Below, piece by piece: positions 8,069 through 16,646 of a stretch of DNA of 64,000 bases. Under the pieces are notes generated by a model. That model ran no database searches. It had not been told where the DNA came from and was given only the letters and a program-made list of their open reading frames with translations. This DNA comes from Streptomyces sp. NBC_01431 (GTDB taxonomy: Bacteria; Actinomycetota; Actinomycetes; Streptomycetales; Streptomycetaceae): assembly GCF_036231355.1 (NCBI RefSeq), contig NZ_CP109496.1:1550001-1614000 (forward strand), written 5' to 3'. Numbering within the stretch: the first letter of the stretch is position 1; each line of letters opens with the position of its first letter. Position numbers and translations under genes: made by a program.

Positions 8069-8651
8069 GCCGGCCATCGCGCGGTCCGCGCGCCGCCCGC
8101 CGCTCCTTGGTCCAGCGCGCCACCCCGAGCAGCACCGCGACAGCCGCCACCACCGCGAGCGAGACCAGCAGGCCGCTTACGTAATCCAGCGGCAGGACAG
8201 TGGAGTTGGCGGTCGGAAGCGGCCGGAGCAGGACCGGCAGGGCGACCAGGATGAGGCAGCCCGCGGTCATCAGGGCGCCGCGGACCAGACCGCGGATCCG
8301 CGGGTCGCGGTTCGCCGGGTCGTAGTTCGTCAGACCGGGGATCCCTGGCTCTCGGTTCGCCGGGTCGTGGTTCGTCGGGTCGAGGACCCGGCCGCGGCGC
8401 TTCAGACCGCGGATCCGCAGCTCGTCGTTCGCCGGGTCGTCGCGGTTCGCCGGGTCGAGGGCCGGGCCGCGGCGCCTCGGAACGCCGAGCAGCAGTCCCG
8501 CCCCGAGGACGAGCGGGGCGATCAGCGCGTCGTGCAGGGCGACCGCCCCGGCCAGCCAGACCAGGACGTCCCAGTGCGTCGTCTGCTCCCACACGAGCAG
8601 ACCGCCCAGCGCCATCAGGCCAACTCCCGCCGCTCCCAGCACCGTGCGCAT
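8064..8651 (-). CDS. Small membrane protein partner of the molybdopterin oxidoreductase
   Basis: 195 residues with about four hydrophobic segments: two at the N-terminus (about 3-55) and two at the C-terminus (about 125-180). Between them is a charged loop of about 60 residues with repeated DPANRD / DPTNHD units encoded by related DNA stretches (about 8300-8460). It starts at ATG 8651, one base into the stop of the oxidoreductase gene (TGATG), so it is translated from the same transcript. No family is recognised. A role as membrane anchor or assembly partner is inference. Confidence 0.7.
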   Translation of the reverse strand: MRTVLGAAGVGLMALGGLLVWEQTTHWDVLVWLAGAVALHDALIAPLVLGAGLLLGVPRRRGPALDPANRDDPANDELRIRGLKRRGRVLDPTNHDPANREPGIPGLTNYDPANRDPRIRGLVRGALMTAGCLILVALPVLLRPLPTANSTVLPLDYVSGLLVSLAVVAAVAVLLGVARWTKERRAARGPRDGRR

Positions 8652-9793
8652 CACAGCACCTCCAGCCGGGTGACCCACTTGGTCTGGAGCACGCCGGGAC
8701 GGTTCGGCGCGATGATCCGTGCCGGGTAGCCGTGGTCCGGGTCGAGCGTCTGCCCGTTGAGTTTCAGGGCGAGCAGGGTGAGCGGGTCATGGGCGTACTC
8801 CCGGCCCATCTCCATCACCCGGTACGAGCCGTACTTCTCAAGGGAGACCACGCGGATCCGCGCGTCGGGCGGCGCCCCGGCCCGGCGCAGCAGGTCGGTC
8901 ACGCGCACGCCCGTCCAGTGGGCGGACTTGCTCCAGCCCTCGACGCAGGCGATGGGCAGGACGGACTCGTACTGGGTGAGCGCGGCCAGTTCGGCGAGGG
9001 TCAGGGTGTAGGGGCGCGGGCCGGCCACCGTCAACCGGTAGGCCGCGCTGTCGACTTGCGCGACCCCGGCCGCCGCCGCGGTGCGGTTGACGGGGAGGCC
9101 CATCGGGCCGTGGTCGGGGTGGCGCGGCGCGAGTACGTCGAAGGCTTTCAGGGGGGTGAAGGACTGGCCGACGGTGGTCAGGGTGACCGCGCCGGTCGCG
9201 GCCGCCACCCCGGTCAGGAAGGAGCGCCGGTCGGGGCCGTCGACGGCGGGGAGGGCGACAGTGCCGGGCGATTTCCGAGTCCAATGGCCCTTTATCTGTG
9301 GGTACTTGACGACAATGTGGAGCAGCAGCGCGCCTGCGAGGAGCCAGGCCACCGCGAAATGCACCGGCACGAAGGAGAACGGCCAGGGATACCACTGCAC
9401 CGTGTTCAGGAGCCCGGTGAGCAGTTCGAAGACCGCGCCCGCGACCAGGACCGCCACCGAGAGCCGTTCCAGCGCGTGGCGCACCGAACGCAGCGGCGGC
9501 CACTCGAAGAGCTTCGGGTACACCGCCCACAGCTTGGCGAGCAGGAGCGGGACGGCCGCGATGCCCGCGGCCACGTGCAGACCCTGGGTGAACCGATACC
9601 CCCAGACGGGCCTGCTGGGCAAGACGTCTGCCAGCCATCCTGGCGGCTGCTGAAGGTAGTGGCTGATCAGCCCGGTGCCGAAGCAGAGAGCGATCGCGAC
9701 CCCCAGCCAGCGGCCGATCGAGGTCGCCGTGCGCGCGTCGTGCAGTCGGCCCCTGAAGACGGGCGGGCGCACTGCGGGAAGTCGTGGCGTCAT
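8651..9793 (-). CDS. Membrane-anchored molybdopterin-dependent oxidoreductase (SorA/YedY-like) with cytochrome b-type N-terminus
   Basis: 380 residues. The first about 165 residues hold four to five transmembrane helices with histidines near 45, 73, 145 and 159, resembling a di-heme cytochrome b fold. After a DRRSFLTG segment (about 188-195) comes the oxidoreductase molybdopterin-binding domain, with the molybdenum-ligand Cys283 in IACVEGWS. The C-terminal dimerisation domain of sulfite oxidase is absent, as in YedY. It probably passes electrons between membrane quinones or heme and an exported substrate. The substrate is unknown. A small membrane protein gene follows with a one-base overlap. 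Confidence 0.85.
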   Translation of the reverse strand: MTPRLPAVRPPVFRGRLHDARTATSIGRWLGVAIALCFGTGLISHYLQQPPGWLADVLPSRPVWGYRFTQGLHVAAGIAAVPLLLAKLWAVYPKLFEWPPLRSVRHALERLSVAVLVAGAVFELLTGLLNTVQWYPWPFSFVPVHFAVAWLLAGALLLHIVVKYPQIKGHWTRKSPGTVALPAVDGPDRRSFLTGVAAATGAVTLTTVGQSFTPLKAFDVLAPRHPDHGPMGLPVNRTAAAAGVAQVDSAAYRLTVAGPRPYTLTLAELAALTQYESVLPIACVEGWSKSAHWTGVRVTDLLRRAGAPPDARIRVVSLEKYGSYRVMEMGREYAHDPLTLLALKLNGQTLDPDHGYPARIIAPNRPGVLQTKWVTRLEVL

Positions 9794-10007
9794 GGCTCCA
9801 TCCCACCCCGGCCGACCGCGTTTCCGGGGGGCTGGACACCTTACGGTTCTCGAACGCCGCCGCCCTGCGGGGAAAAGCGCTGTCGCGATTATTACCGTGA
9901 CAGCGGCGCCGGACTGTGGTTAGGATCTTCGGGCAGCATCGCGTGTCGGTCACCGGCCGGGTGAGACATGGAGGTGTCTGTGAGATGCCTGTTGGAGGCA
10001 TTCCACC

Positions 10008-10397
10008 GTGTCAGTACAGTTGAATCACACGATCATCCACTCCCGCGACAAGCGGGTCTCCGCCGAATTCCTGGCAGAGGTTCTGGGCCTTGCGGTCGGC
10101 AAGGAATGGGGACCGTTCATCCCCGTCTCGACCAGCAACGGAGTCACTCTCGATTTCGCGACGGCTCCCGCGGACACCCCGATTACGGCGCAGCATTACG
10201 CATTCCTCGTGTCCGAAGAGGAATTCGATGCGGCATTCGGGCGGATCAAGGCGATGAACCTTCCCTACTGGGCAGATCCGTTCCAGCAGCGCCCCAACGA
10301 AATCAATAACAACGATGGTGGTCGCGGGGTCTATTTCCCGGACCCGTCCGGACACGGGATGGAAATCCTGACCGTTCCGTACGGCGGCTGGCAGTAG
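10008..10397 (+). CDS. VOC-family (glyoxalase/bleomycin-resistance fold) protein
   Basis: 129 residues. One pair of beta-alpha-beta-beta-beta units: LNHTIIHSRD at the N-terminus with a metal-ligand-type His, a histidine in AQHYAFLV, and a C-terminal DPSGHGMEIL with the usual late glutamate. Such proteins are metal-dependent dioxygenases, lyases or binding proteins. GTG 10008 follows GGAGG with nine bases of spacing. Base use is slightly less GC-rich than in neighbours (AATAACAAC, GAATTC). It stands alone between two terminators or promoters. Substrate unknown. Confidence 0.8.
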   Translation: MSVQLNHTIIHSRDKRVSAEFLAEVLGLAVGKEWGPFIPVSTSNGVTLDFATAPADTPITAQHYAFLVSEEEFDAAFGRIKAMNLPYWADPFQQRPNEINNNDGGRGVYFPDPSGHGMEILTVPYGGWQ

Positions 10398-10414
10398 CAG
10401 CCCGCGCCGCAAGA

Positions 10415-10446
10415 GGGGGGTCCGGCGGATCATGGCCGGGCCCCCC
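10415..10446. terminator. Hairpin terminator after the VOC gene
   Basis: GGGGGGTCCGGC (10415-10426) pairs with GCCGGGCCCCCC (10435-10446) across an 8-base loop, with one G-U pair. It lies 17 bases after the VOC stop. Confidence 0.65.
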
Positions 10447-10542
10447 GTCCGCCGCCCCCGCACGTCCGGCCGGACCTTACGGTTCGCGGACGGCGGGGGC
10501 GGCCTGCCGTACGGAGCGGCTTCGAGCTGCGAGGCTCGCGGG

Positions 10543-11961
10543 GTGACCCACGGACGTACCGTACGAACCATCGCCCTGCTCGCCGCGCTCATCGCGGTGC
10601 TCGTCTGCACCGTCCGCCGCGACGGCCATGCCGCCGATCCCGGCGGGCTCTCCTGGTGGTACGCGGCGGCCTGGCTCCTGTTCGCTGCGGCCGCCTGGTC
10701 GGTGCGCGGGGTGCCGGTCCGTCACTGTGCCGCGCTGATCGTCGCGGGCGGGGTCGCCGTCGCCGCGACCGGTCTCCTCGCTCCCCCGCGCACCAGCAGC
10801 GACGCCTACCGCTATGCGTGGGACGGCCGGGTGCAGGCGGCCGGGATCTCCCCCTACGACCATGCCCCGGCCGACCGCGAGGTGGCCGGGCTGCGGGACG
10901 ACTGGTTGTTCCCGACGGACCCGGCACAGTGCTCGCTGCCCGAACGGTCCCCGGTCGACGGCGGCTGCACCCTGCTCAACAGGCCGTCCGTACACACCAT
11001 TTACCCACCCGTGGCGGAGGCGTACTACCTGCTGGTGGACGAGGTCTCGCCGCGTTCCGCCCGCCTGGTACCACTCCAGATCGGCGGCGCGCTGTTCGCC
11101 GTCGCCACCACGCTCGGGTTGCTGCGCGTGCTGCGGCGCCGTCGCGGGCCGGACGGGCCGCCGGGTCCGGTGCCGGCCGCCGCGTACTGGGCGTGGTGCC
11201 CGGCCGTGCCGCTGGAAGCGGTCAACAACGCCCATGTCGACGTGCTGGCCGTGCTGTTGACGGTCGCCGGACTCGGCGTACTGACGGGCCGGGGCGGGCG
11301 GGCGACCGGACGGCTGCGTGCCGCGGCGGGAGGGGCGCTGCTCGGTGCGGGTGTCGCCGTGAAGCTGCTGCCCGCCGTGGTGCTGCCCGCGGTGCTGCGA
11401 CGGCGGCCGGTGGCCGTGCTGCTTTCGGCATGCGGCGCGGTCGCGCTGTCCTACGTCCCGTACGTGCTGGCCTCGCACTCCTCGGTGTTCGGCTACCTCG
11501 GCGGCTACACCCAGGAGGAGGGGTACGACGATCCGTCGACGCGGGGCCGGTTCGCGCTGCTGCGCCTGGCCCTGCCCGACAGCTGGTCCCTGCCGGTCAC
11601 GGCGGCCGTGCTGCTCGTGGTGACCGGCTGGGTGCAGCGCCGCGGCGATGCCGAACGCCCTTGGTCCGGCGGGTTGTTGCTGCTCGGCTGCTCCTTCCTG
11701 CTCCTGACGCCGGGCTACTCCTGGTACGCGCTGCTCCTGGTCGCGCTGGCGGCGCTCGACGGGCGTTGGGAGTGGCTCACCGTCGCCGCGGCGGCCGCGG
11801 CGGCCTATGTGACGGCGCCGACCGTGCCGGACTTTCCGGTACCGACGACGGCGTACGCGGTCGCCGCCTGCGCGGTCCTCGCGGGCTGGGTGGTCCGGCA
11901 CCGCGCCGGTCGGACGGCTGAGCAGCCGGAGGCGTTGTCACAGGGGCGGGTTAGTGTCTGA
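10543..11961 (+). CDS. Polytopic glycosyltransferase (GT87/mannosyltransferase type)
   Basis: 472 residues with about 10-12 transmembrane helices. The first long periplasmic loop carries TSSDAYRYAWDGRVQAAGISPYDHAP, the acidic motif and NPY-like signature of GT-C polyprenyl-phosphate-mannose-dependent transferases (GT87 family). VHTIYPP and the VNNAHVD motif are also typical of this group. GTG 10543 is preferred because the preceding 37 codons are not conserved in character and overlap the upstream terminator. With the GT2 and DUF2064 genes nearby it may serve the same glycoconjugate pathway. The acceptor is unknown. Confidence 0.8.
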   Translation: MTHGRTVRTIALLAALIAVLVCTVRRDGHAADPGGLSWWYAAAWLLFAAAAWSVRGVPVRHCAALIVAGGVAVAATGLLAPPRTSSDAYRYAWDGRVQAAGISPYDHAPADREVAGLRDDWLFPTDPAQCSLPERSPVDGGCTLLNRPSVHTIYPPVAEAYYLLVDEVSPRSARLVPLQIGGALFAVATTLGLLRVLRRRRGPDGPPGPVPAAAYWAWCPAVPLEAVNNAHVDVLAVLLTVAGLGVLTGRGGRATGRLRAAAGGALLGAGVAVKLLPAVVLPAVLRRRPVAVLLSACGAVALSYVPYVLASHSSVFGYLGGYTQEEGYDDPSTRGRFALLRLALPDSWSLPVTAAVLLVVTGWVQRRGDAERPWSGGLLLLGCSFLLLTPGYSWYALLLVALAALDGRWEWLTVAAAAAAAYVTAPTVPDFPVPTTAYAVAACAVLAGWVVRHRAGRTAEQPEALSQGRVSV

Positions 11962-11964
11962 CGT
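11952..11964 (+). promoter_or_regulatory. -10-like element just upstream of the MmyB-type regulator
   Basis: TAGTGT at 11952-11957 ends seven bases before the ATG at 11965, and no ribosome site precedes the ATG. This spacing predicts transcription starting at or next to the A of ATG, a leaderless mRNA. A clear -35 at 17 bases is not seen. Confidence 0.45.
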
Positions 11965-12768
11965 ATGACAACTGCCGCACTCGAAACCGGAGTAGGGCCG
12001 ATGCTGCGCGGGTGGCGCGAGCAGCGCCGCATCAGCCAGTTGGAACTCGCGCTGCGCGCCGACTCCTCGGCCCGGCACATCAGCTTCATCGAGACCGGCA
12101 GGTCCCGCCCGAGCGAGGACATGGTCCTGCGTCTGGCCGAGCACCTGGACGTACCGGTGCGCGAGCGCAACGCCCTGCTCCTGGCGGCGGGTTACGCCCC
12201 GCACTATGCGCAGACCCCGCTCGACGACCCGTCGATGAGTTCGCTGCGCGAGGGCATGGAGCGGCTTCTTCAGGCGTACGAGCCGTATCCGGCGCTGATG
12301 GTCGACGCGACGTACACGGTGCTCGCCGCCAACCGCGGCATCGAGATGCTGCTGGAAGGCGTGGCGGGACATCTGCTCACGCCGCCGGTGAACGCGATGC
12401 GGCTGACGCTCCACCCGGAGGGCCTCGCCCCTCGCATCCGCAATCTGCCGGAGTGGCGCGGCCACCTCCTCGACCAGATGGAGCGGCAGATCGCGCTGAT
12501 GCGCAGCGACGCGCTGCGCGAACTGTACGAGGAGGTGGCGGCCCACCCCGTGCCGGCCGGCCGCACGGAGCCCGATCCGGGAAGCCGTCCCGTGTTCCCC
12601 TTCGCGCTGCCGCTGCGCATCGAACACGGGGGCACGGTGCTGTCCTTCATATCGACCATCGCCACGTTCAACACGCCGATGGACGTCACCGTCTCCGAGC
12701 TGGCCATCGAGACGTTCCTGCCGGCCGACCCGGAGACGGCGAAGTACCTTCAGTCGCTCATGCCGTAG
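11965..12768 (+). CDS. XRE-family regulator with MmyB-like ligand-binding domain
   Basis: 267 residues. An N-terminal helix-turn-helix (about 12-70: QRRISQLELALRADSSARHISFIETGRSRPS) is followed by a MmyB-like PAS-type domain (about 95-265), which in related proteins binds fatty-acid-like molecules. Such regulators usually control a neighbouring oxidoreductase or enzyme gene. Here the nearest gene is the convergent SnoaL-like protein, whose 3' end overlaps this one by 11 bases. The mRNA may be leaderless. Confidence 0.88.
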   Translation: MTTAALETGVGPMLRGWREQRRISQLELALRADSSARHISFIETGRSRPSEDMVLRLAEHLDVPVRERNALLLAAGYAPHYAQTPLDDPSMSSLREGMERLLQAYEPYPALMVDATYTVLAANRGIEMLLEGVAGHLLTPPVNAMRLTLHPEGLAPRIRNLPEWRGHLLDQMERQIALMRSDALRELYEEVAAHPVPAGRTEPDPGSRPVFPFALPLRIEHGGTVLSFISTIATFNTPMDVTVSELAIETFLPADPETAKYLQSLMP

Positions 12769-13135
12769 GCGGTACGCGGTCCAGGAACCCGGCGACGGAG
12801 CGGATCCGGCCGTCCTCGGCGAGGGTGATCACGTCGAACCCGGCGACCGGCGCCGATCCGTCGGCGAGCGACACCAGCTCCCAGCCGAAGCGGGCGATGT
12901 CGTGGTTGCCGTCGACGGGGCCGAGCGCGCGGAACTCGAAGCCGGGGAACTGGGTGTGCGCCGCACCGATCACGGCGGCGATCCCTTCGTGCCCGGCGAC
13001 CTGGGCGAGCGGGTCGGTGTAGGAACCGTCCTCGGTCCACGCGACGGCGACGGCCTTGGCGACCTCCTCGGCGCTACCCGCGTTCCAGGCCTCGAAGTAG
13101 CGGGCGACGGCGGTCTCGTAGCGGTTCTCGGACAT
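12758..13135 (-). CDS. SnoaL-like / NTF2-fold protein
   Basis: 125 residues. One cone-shaped alpha+beta barrel of the NTF2/SnoaL superfamily: an N-terminal helix (VARYFEAWNAGSAEEVAKAV), DGSYTDP after the first strand, and a closing strand (GFDVITLAEDGRIRSVAGFLD). Members are isomerases, hydrolases or small-ligand binders. Its 3' end overlaps the MmyB-type regulator gene by 11 bases on the opposite strand. Substrate unknown. Confidence 0.8.
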   Translation of the reverse strand: MSENRYETAVARYFEAWNAGSAEEVAKAVAVAWTEDGSYTDPLAQVAGHEGIAAVIGAAHTQFPGFEFRALGPVDGNHDIARFGWELVSLADGSAPVAGFDVITLAEDGRIRSVAGFLDRVPPTA

Positions 13136-13495
13136 GGGAATCAGCCTCCGTTGGGTACGTCGTTACTGGTCATCACTGGTCAAAGGCTCGGAACCCGACC
13201 GGAGTGCGCCGCCCGGGTCCCGATGTCCTCAACTCTGCCGGGCGGCGGCGGACGGGTCGATTACTGGAGAGGTAATGCGAGGGGGCCGCGCCGGTGATCG
13301 GGGTCGCATCCCGAAGAGTCGAGCTGAAGGTGCCGCGCCGGTGATCCGGGTTGCATCGCGAGGAGGCGGGCGGCGGGCGCGGGGCGCCGGGTCTCCGTAC
13401 ACGCCCGTTCGCCCGTTCGGCCCCGGATGCGGTCAGGTGGCGGGCCAGTGGTGACAGGATCTGCCGCATCGCTGGGTCGGCATCCCTGGAGTCCC
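13136..13495. other. Intergenic region with a 26-bp direct repeat
   Basis: About 360 bases without a supported gene. GCCGCGCCGGTGATCGGGGT plus GCATC-type sequence occurs at 13285-13310 and again at 13332-13357 with 24 of 26 bases identical, 47 bases apart. The region must hold the promoters of the SnoaL-like gene and the GH6 gene. No clear -35/-10 pair was recognised. Confidence 0.5.
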
Positions 13496-14470
13496 ATGTC
13501 CGGCAGGTCACGTTCCCGTATGTGCCGCGCTCTCGCGGCGCTCGCCTTCGTCCTCTCGCTCGGGTGCGCCGTGCCGCGGTCCCTGCCCGGCGACGCGTAT
13601 CCCGGCCCCTACTGGGTGAACCCGAAGACGTCGGCCGCGGACCAGGTTGCGCAGTGGCGTCAGGCCGGCCGCTCGGCGGACGCGGCGCTGATGGAGCGGA
13701 TCTCGCTGCGGCCGCAGGCGGAGTGGCCGCTCCCCGAGAGGGTCGAGCAGGAGGTGCGGGACCTCACCGGCGCGGCCGCCCTCGCCGGACGGGTGCCGGT
13801 GCTCGTCGCGTACAACATTCCCCATCGCGACTGCGACGGCCTCTCGCAGGGCGGCGCCGATGACGCGGACGAATACCGGCTCTGGGTCGATGCCTTCGCG
13901 CGCGGCATCGGGCAGCGCCCCGCCGTCGTGATCGTCGAGCCGGACGCGATCGCACACCTTCTGGGCGGCTGCGACGCGGCCCCCTCCGAGGAGCGCCTGG
14001 ATCTCCTCGCCTACGCCGTCGGGCAGTTGAAGCGCGGGCCCGCGACGAAGGTGTACCTCGACGCGGGACACTCCGGGTGGATCAACGACATGGACCAGTT
14101 GTCGCAAGCGCTGCGGGAGGTGGGCGTGGGGCAGGCCGACGGGTTCTCGCTCAATGTGTCCGCGTTCCAGACGAACGCGGCCAGCGCCGAGTACGGCCAC
14201 CGGCTCTCGGCGGAGCTCGGCGGCAAGCACTTCGTCGTCGACACCAGCCGCAACGGCAACGGCCCCTACTCCGGCGCCGATTCCTGGTGCAATCCCCCCG
14301 GCCGGGCGCTCGGCACCCCGCCGACGGCGAGCACCGGGGACCCGCTGATCGACGCCTATCTGTGGATCAAGCGTCCCGGCCATTCGGACGGGACCTGCCG
14401 CGGCGGCCCGGCGGCGGGCAACTGGTGGCCCGAGTACGCCCTGGAACTGGCCCGCGCGGCGAAGGAGTGA
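13496..14470 (+). CDS. Glycoside hydrolase family 6 lipoprotein
   Basis: 324 residues. A positively charged N-terminus, hydrophobic helix and lipobox LSLGC (Cys about residue 23) predict a lipoprotein. The GH6 fold shows VAYNIPHRDCDGLSQGG, with the aspartate cluster of the acid catalyst, and VIVEPDAIAHL, the second GH6 signature. Family members are endoglucanases or cellobiohydrolases cleaving beta-1,4-glucan with inversion. No cellulose-binding domain is present, so it may act on a cell-surface or soluble glucan. ATG 13496 follows a GGAG; the longer reading would bury the signal peptide. Confidence 0.88.
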   Translation: MSGRSRSRMCRALAALAFVLSLGCAVPRSLPGDAYPGPYWVNPKTSAADQVAQWRQAGRSADAALMERISLRPQAEWPLPERVEQEVRDLTGAAALAGRVPVLVAYNIPHRDCDGLSQGGADDADEYRLWVDAFARGIGQRPAVVIVEPDAIAHLLGGCDAAPSEERLDLLAYAVGQLKRGPATKVYLDAGHSGWINDMDQLSQALREVGVGQADGFSLNVSAFQTNAASAEYGHRLSAELGGKHFVVDTSRNGNGPYSGADSWCNPPGRALGTPPTASTGDPLIDAYLWIKRPGHSDGTCRGGPAAGNWWPEYALELARAAKE

Positions 14471-14507
14471 GGGCGCTCCCCTAGCCGGGCGGGCGCTCGC
14501 CGCGCCC

Positions 14508-15836
14508 TTACGCCTGCTGCTTGCGGCCCGCCATCCACGCGTACACGAGGACGCCCGCGAAGAGGAACAGCACGCCCTGGTAGACCGCCTCGTAGCCCGA
14601 GCCCGCGACGAGCCACATCGAGAAGCCGAAGGCCCCCGTCGCCAGGACCGCGTCGCGGACCAGGCGGGAGCGGTGTACGCGCTCGGACTGGCCGGATGCC
14701 AGGAAGTAGATCTGGGCGGCGGTCGACAGGAGGTAGGGCACGGTGGCGGTGAACGTCGTCACCAGGACCAGGGTCTCGAAGACGCCCTTGGATCCGGCGA
14801 TGTAGTTGTAGACCGTGAGGAACGAGGCGAGGACCGCCGTGACCAGCACGCCGACCGTCGGCACGCCGCGCTTCTTCTGCGCGAACACCTTCGGGAAGAG
14901 GCCGTCCTTGGCGGCGGCGTACGGGGTCTGGGCGCTGAGCAGGGTCCAGCCGTTGAGCGCGCCGACCATGGAGACGAGGGCGGCCAGCGCGACCGCGGTG
15001 CCGCCCCAGGAGCCGCCGAACATGGAGTTCACGGCGTCGGTGAAGGGGGCGGTGGAGGCGGTGAGCTTGTCGTGCGGGACCGTACCGAAGACGGAGAGCG
15101 TGCCCAGGAGGTAGATCACGGCGGCGCCCAGGGTGCCGAGGATCGTGGCGCGGCCGACGTTGCGGCGCGGGTCGCGGACCTCGCCGGCGCTGACGGCGGC
15201 CGATTCGACGCCGAGGTAGCTGAAGAGGAGGATCGCGGCCGAGGCGGATATCGCGCCGAACCCGGACTGGCCACCGGCCTGGAAGGGCCCGAGGTTGGCG
15301 GGGTCGAAGAAGAACAGTCCGCCGACGGCGACCAGGAGCAGCGGGGCGAACTTCAGTACCGTGGAGACGAGTTGGACCGCCCCCACGTACCGGGTGCCCG
15401 CGAGGTTGGCGAGCGCCGGGAGCCACTGGAGCAGCAGGGCCGCGGTGATGGTGGCGGTCTTGGAGTGCTGCACGGGTATGAGCACGTCGAGGTAGCCGAC
15501 GGCGGCCACGGCGAGGGCCGCGTTCGAGACCCAGGTGGTGATCCAGTACGACCAGGCGGCGAGGAACCCGGCGAAGTCGCCGAAGGCCTCGCGGGCGTAG
15601 ACGTAGGGGCCGCCGGTCTGCGGGTGGCGCTCGGCGAGCCGCCCGAAGACCAGCGCGAGCGCGATGGCGCCGATGGTCAGTACACCGAAGGCGACCAGGC
15701 TGATCGTCCCGAACGGTGCGACGGAGGCGGGCAGCAGGAAGATTCCGCCGCCGATGATGTTGCCCATGACCAGAGCGGTCGCGATCGGCAGGCCGAATTG
15801 CCGTGCGTGCTTGCTCTGGGTTTCTTGCGTGGTCAT
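14508..15836 (-). CDS. APC-superfamily amino acid permease
   Basis: 442 residues with 12 predicted transmembrane helices. LVMGNIIGGGIFLLPASVAPFG in helix 1 is the APC substrate-binding motif with the unwound GGG. ETPVYV-type helix 3 reads GGPYVYAREAFGDFAGF, and LLFSYLGVESAAVSAGEVRDP is the helix 6 to loop region of the basic amino acid/polyamine antiporter group. It probably exchanges amino acids or amines across the membrane. ATG 15836 was taken because residues before it are not hydrophobic or family-like. The substrate is not determinable. Confidence 0.88.
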   Translation of the reverse strand: MTTQETQSKHARQFGLPIATALVMGNIIGGGIFLLPASVAPFGTISLVAFGVLTIGAIALALVFGRLAERHPQTGGPYVYAREAFGDFAGFLAAWSYWITTWVSNAALAVAAVGYLDVLIPVQHSKTATITAALLLQWLPALANLAGTRYVGAVQLVSTVLKFAPLLLVAVGGLFFFDPANLGPFQAGGQSGFGAISASAAILLFSYLGVESAAVSAGEVRDPRRNVGRATILGTLGAAVIYLLGTLSVFGTVPHDKLTASTAPFTDAVNSMFGGSWGGTAVALAALVSMVGALNGWTLLSAQTPYAAAKDGLFPKVFAQKKRGVPTVGVLVTAVLASFLTVYNYIAGSKGVFETLVLVTTFTATVPYLLSTAAQIYFLASGQSERVHRSRLVRDAVLATGAFGFSMWLVAGSGYEAVYQGVLFLFAGVLVYAWMAGRKQQA

Positions 15837-16194
15837 GGTGGGGTTGCGCGCCTCTCGTACGGGACAAACCTGACCATGGTCGGGTACCGGGGGCACCCCG
15901 CCAAATCAGCTGGTTTTGTCCTGCCGGGCGCCCCCCACAACCGGAAAAGGTCCTTCCGCTTGGGCTGTTGGCGGTGAATTCTCCGCGCCGACCAGGCAGG
16001 TGCGGCCCACCGGGTACTGCGCCCCTGCCCTTCGTTCGGCCAGCGGCGCAGTACGCGGTGCACCTGCTCGGCGCCCACCAGCTCCGCGCCGTCCGGGGCG
16101 GGGTCGGACAGGTCCAGCAGGGAGAGCAAGTTTCCCCTGCCCCCCTGCCATAAGGGCGCAAACGGTCACCGGCGGTGCGACGCGGCGCGGGCGG
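15837..16194. other. Intergenic region upstream of the APC permease
   Basis: About 360 bases. GACCATGGTC at 15872-15881 is a perfect 10-base palindrome in the expected promoter region of the permease and could be an operator. The rest shows open reading on the minus strand but no start with a ribosome site and no recognisable domain, so no gene is called. Confidence 0.4.
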
Positions 16195-16599
16195 TCAGCA
16201 GCCGTCGTATCCGGCGGTGGGCATCGACAGGCGCCGGTGGATGTACGCCTTCTGCGTGGCGTCGTAGGCGGGCTCGTCCAGGCCCGCCGTCTCCAGGCGC
16301 ACGCCGCGCCGCTCGCACTCGGCCAAGAACTCCGGCACGGACGTCAACGCCCGTGCCAGGACACGCTCGTTGGGCGCCACGAACACGTCGACGAGACCCG
16401 CCTCGACATCCGCCCAGAGGCCGACGTGGTCCGGACGCAGCCCGTAGAAGAGCAGCTGCCGGGTAACGACGTAGCCGCGGCCGGCGGCCCAGCGCGCGCA
16501 CATCTCGTGCTGGCTGCGGGTGTCCACCAGGAAGGGATCCAGGTCGAGTTCTTCCAGCGGGGTCAGGCTGGCGATCGCCGCCACCCGTACGTCGTCCAT
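16195..16599 (-). CDS. Small protein resembling a serine-recombinase N-terminal domain
   Basis: 134 residues. VDTRSQHEMCARWAAGRGYVV and LWADVEAGLVDVFVAPNERVLARAL resemble the resolvase N-terminal fold, where a Ser-Arg site near the start, the CRxWAxxxGY helix and a VDxxVxxxxxRLxR strand-helix are typical. The catalytic serine and arginine positions are not evident and there is no DNA-binding domain. It is thus more likely a domesticated or signalling relative than a working recombinase. The neighbouring zinc-ribbon gene is on the same strand 47 bases upstream. Confidence 0.55.
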   Translation of the reverse strand: MDDVRVAAIASLTPLEELDLDPFLVDTRSQHEMCARWAAGRGYVVTRQLLFYGLRPDHVGLWADVEAGLVDVFVAPNERVLARALTSVPEFLAECERRGVRLETAGLDEPAYDATQKAYIHRRLSMPTAGYDGC

Positions 16600-16646
16600 G
16601 GCCGTCCCCCTGTGTGAGCCGTCGTGGGGGCGACCCTACTCCGACT

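Noticed and set aside
15833..16129. A 98-residue minus-strand gene between the APC permease and resolvase-like genes
   Set aside because: No start with a ribosome site, no recognisable family and overlap with the likely promoter.
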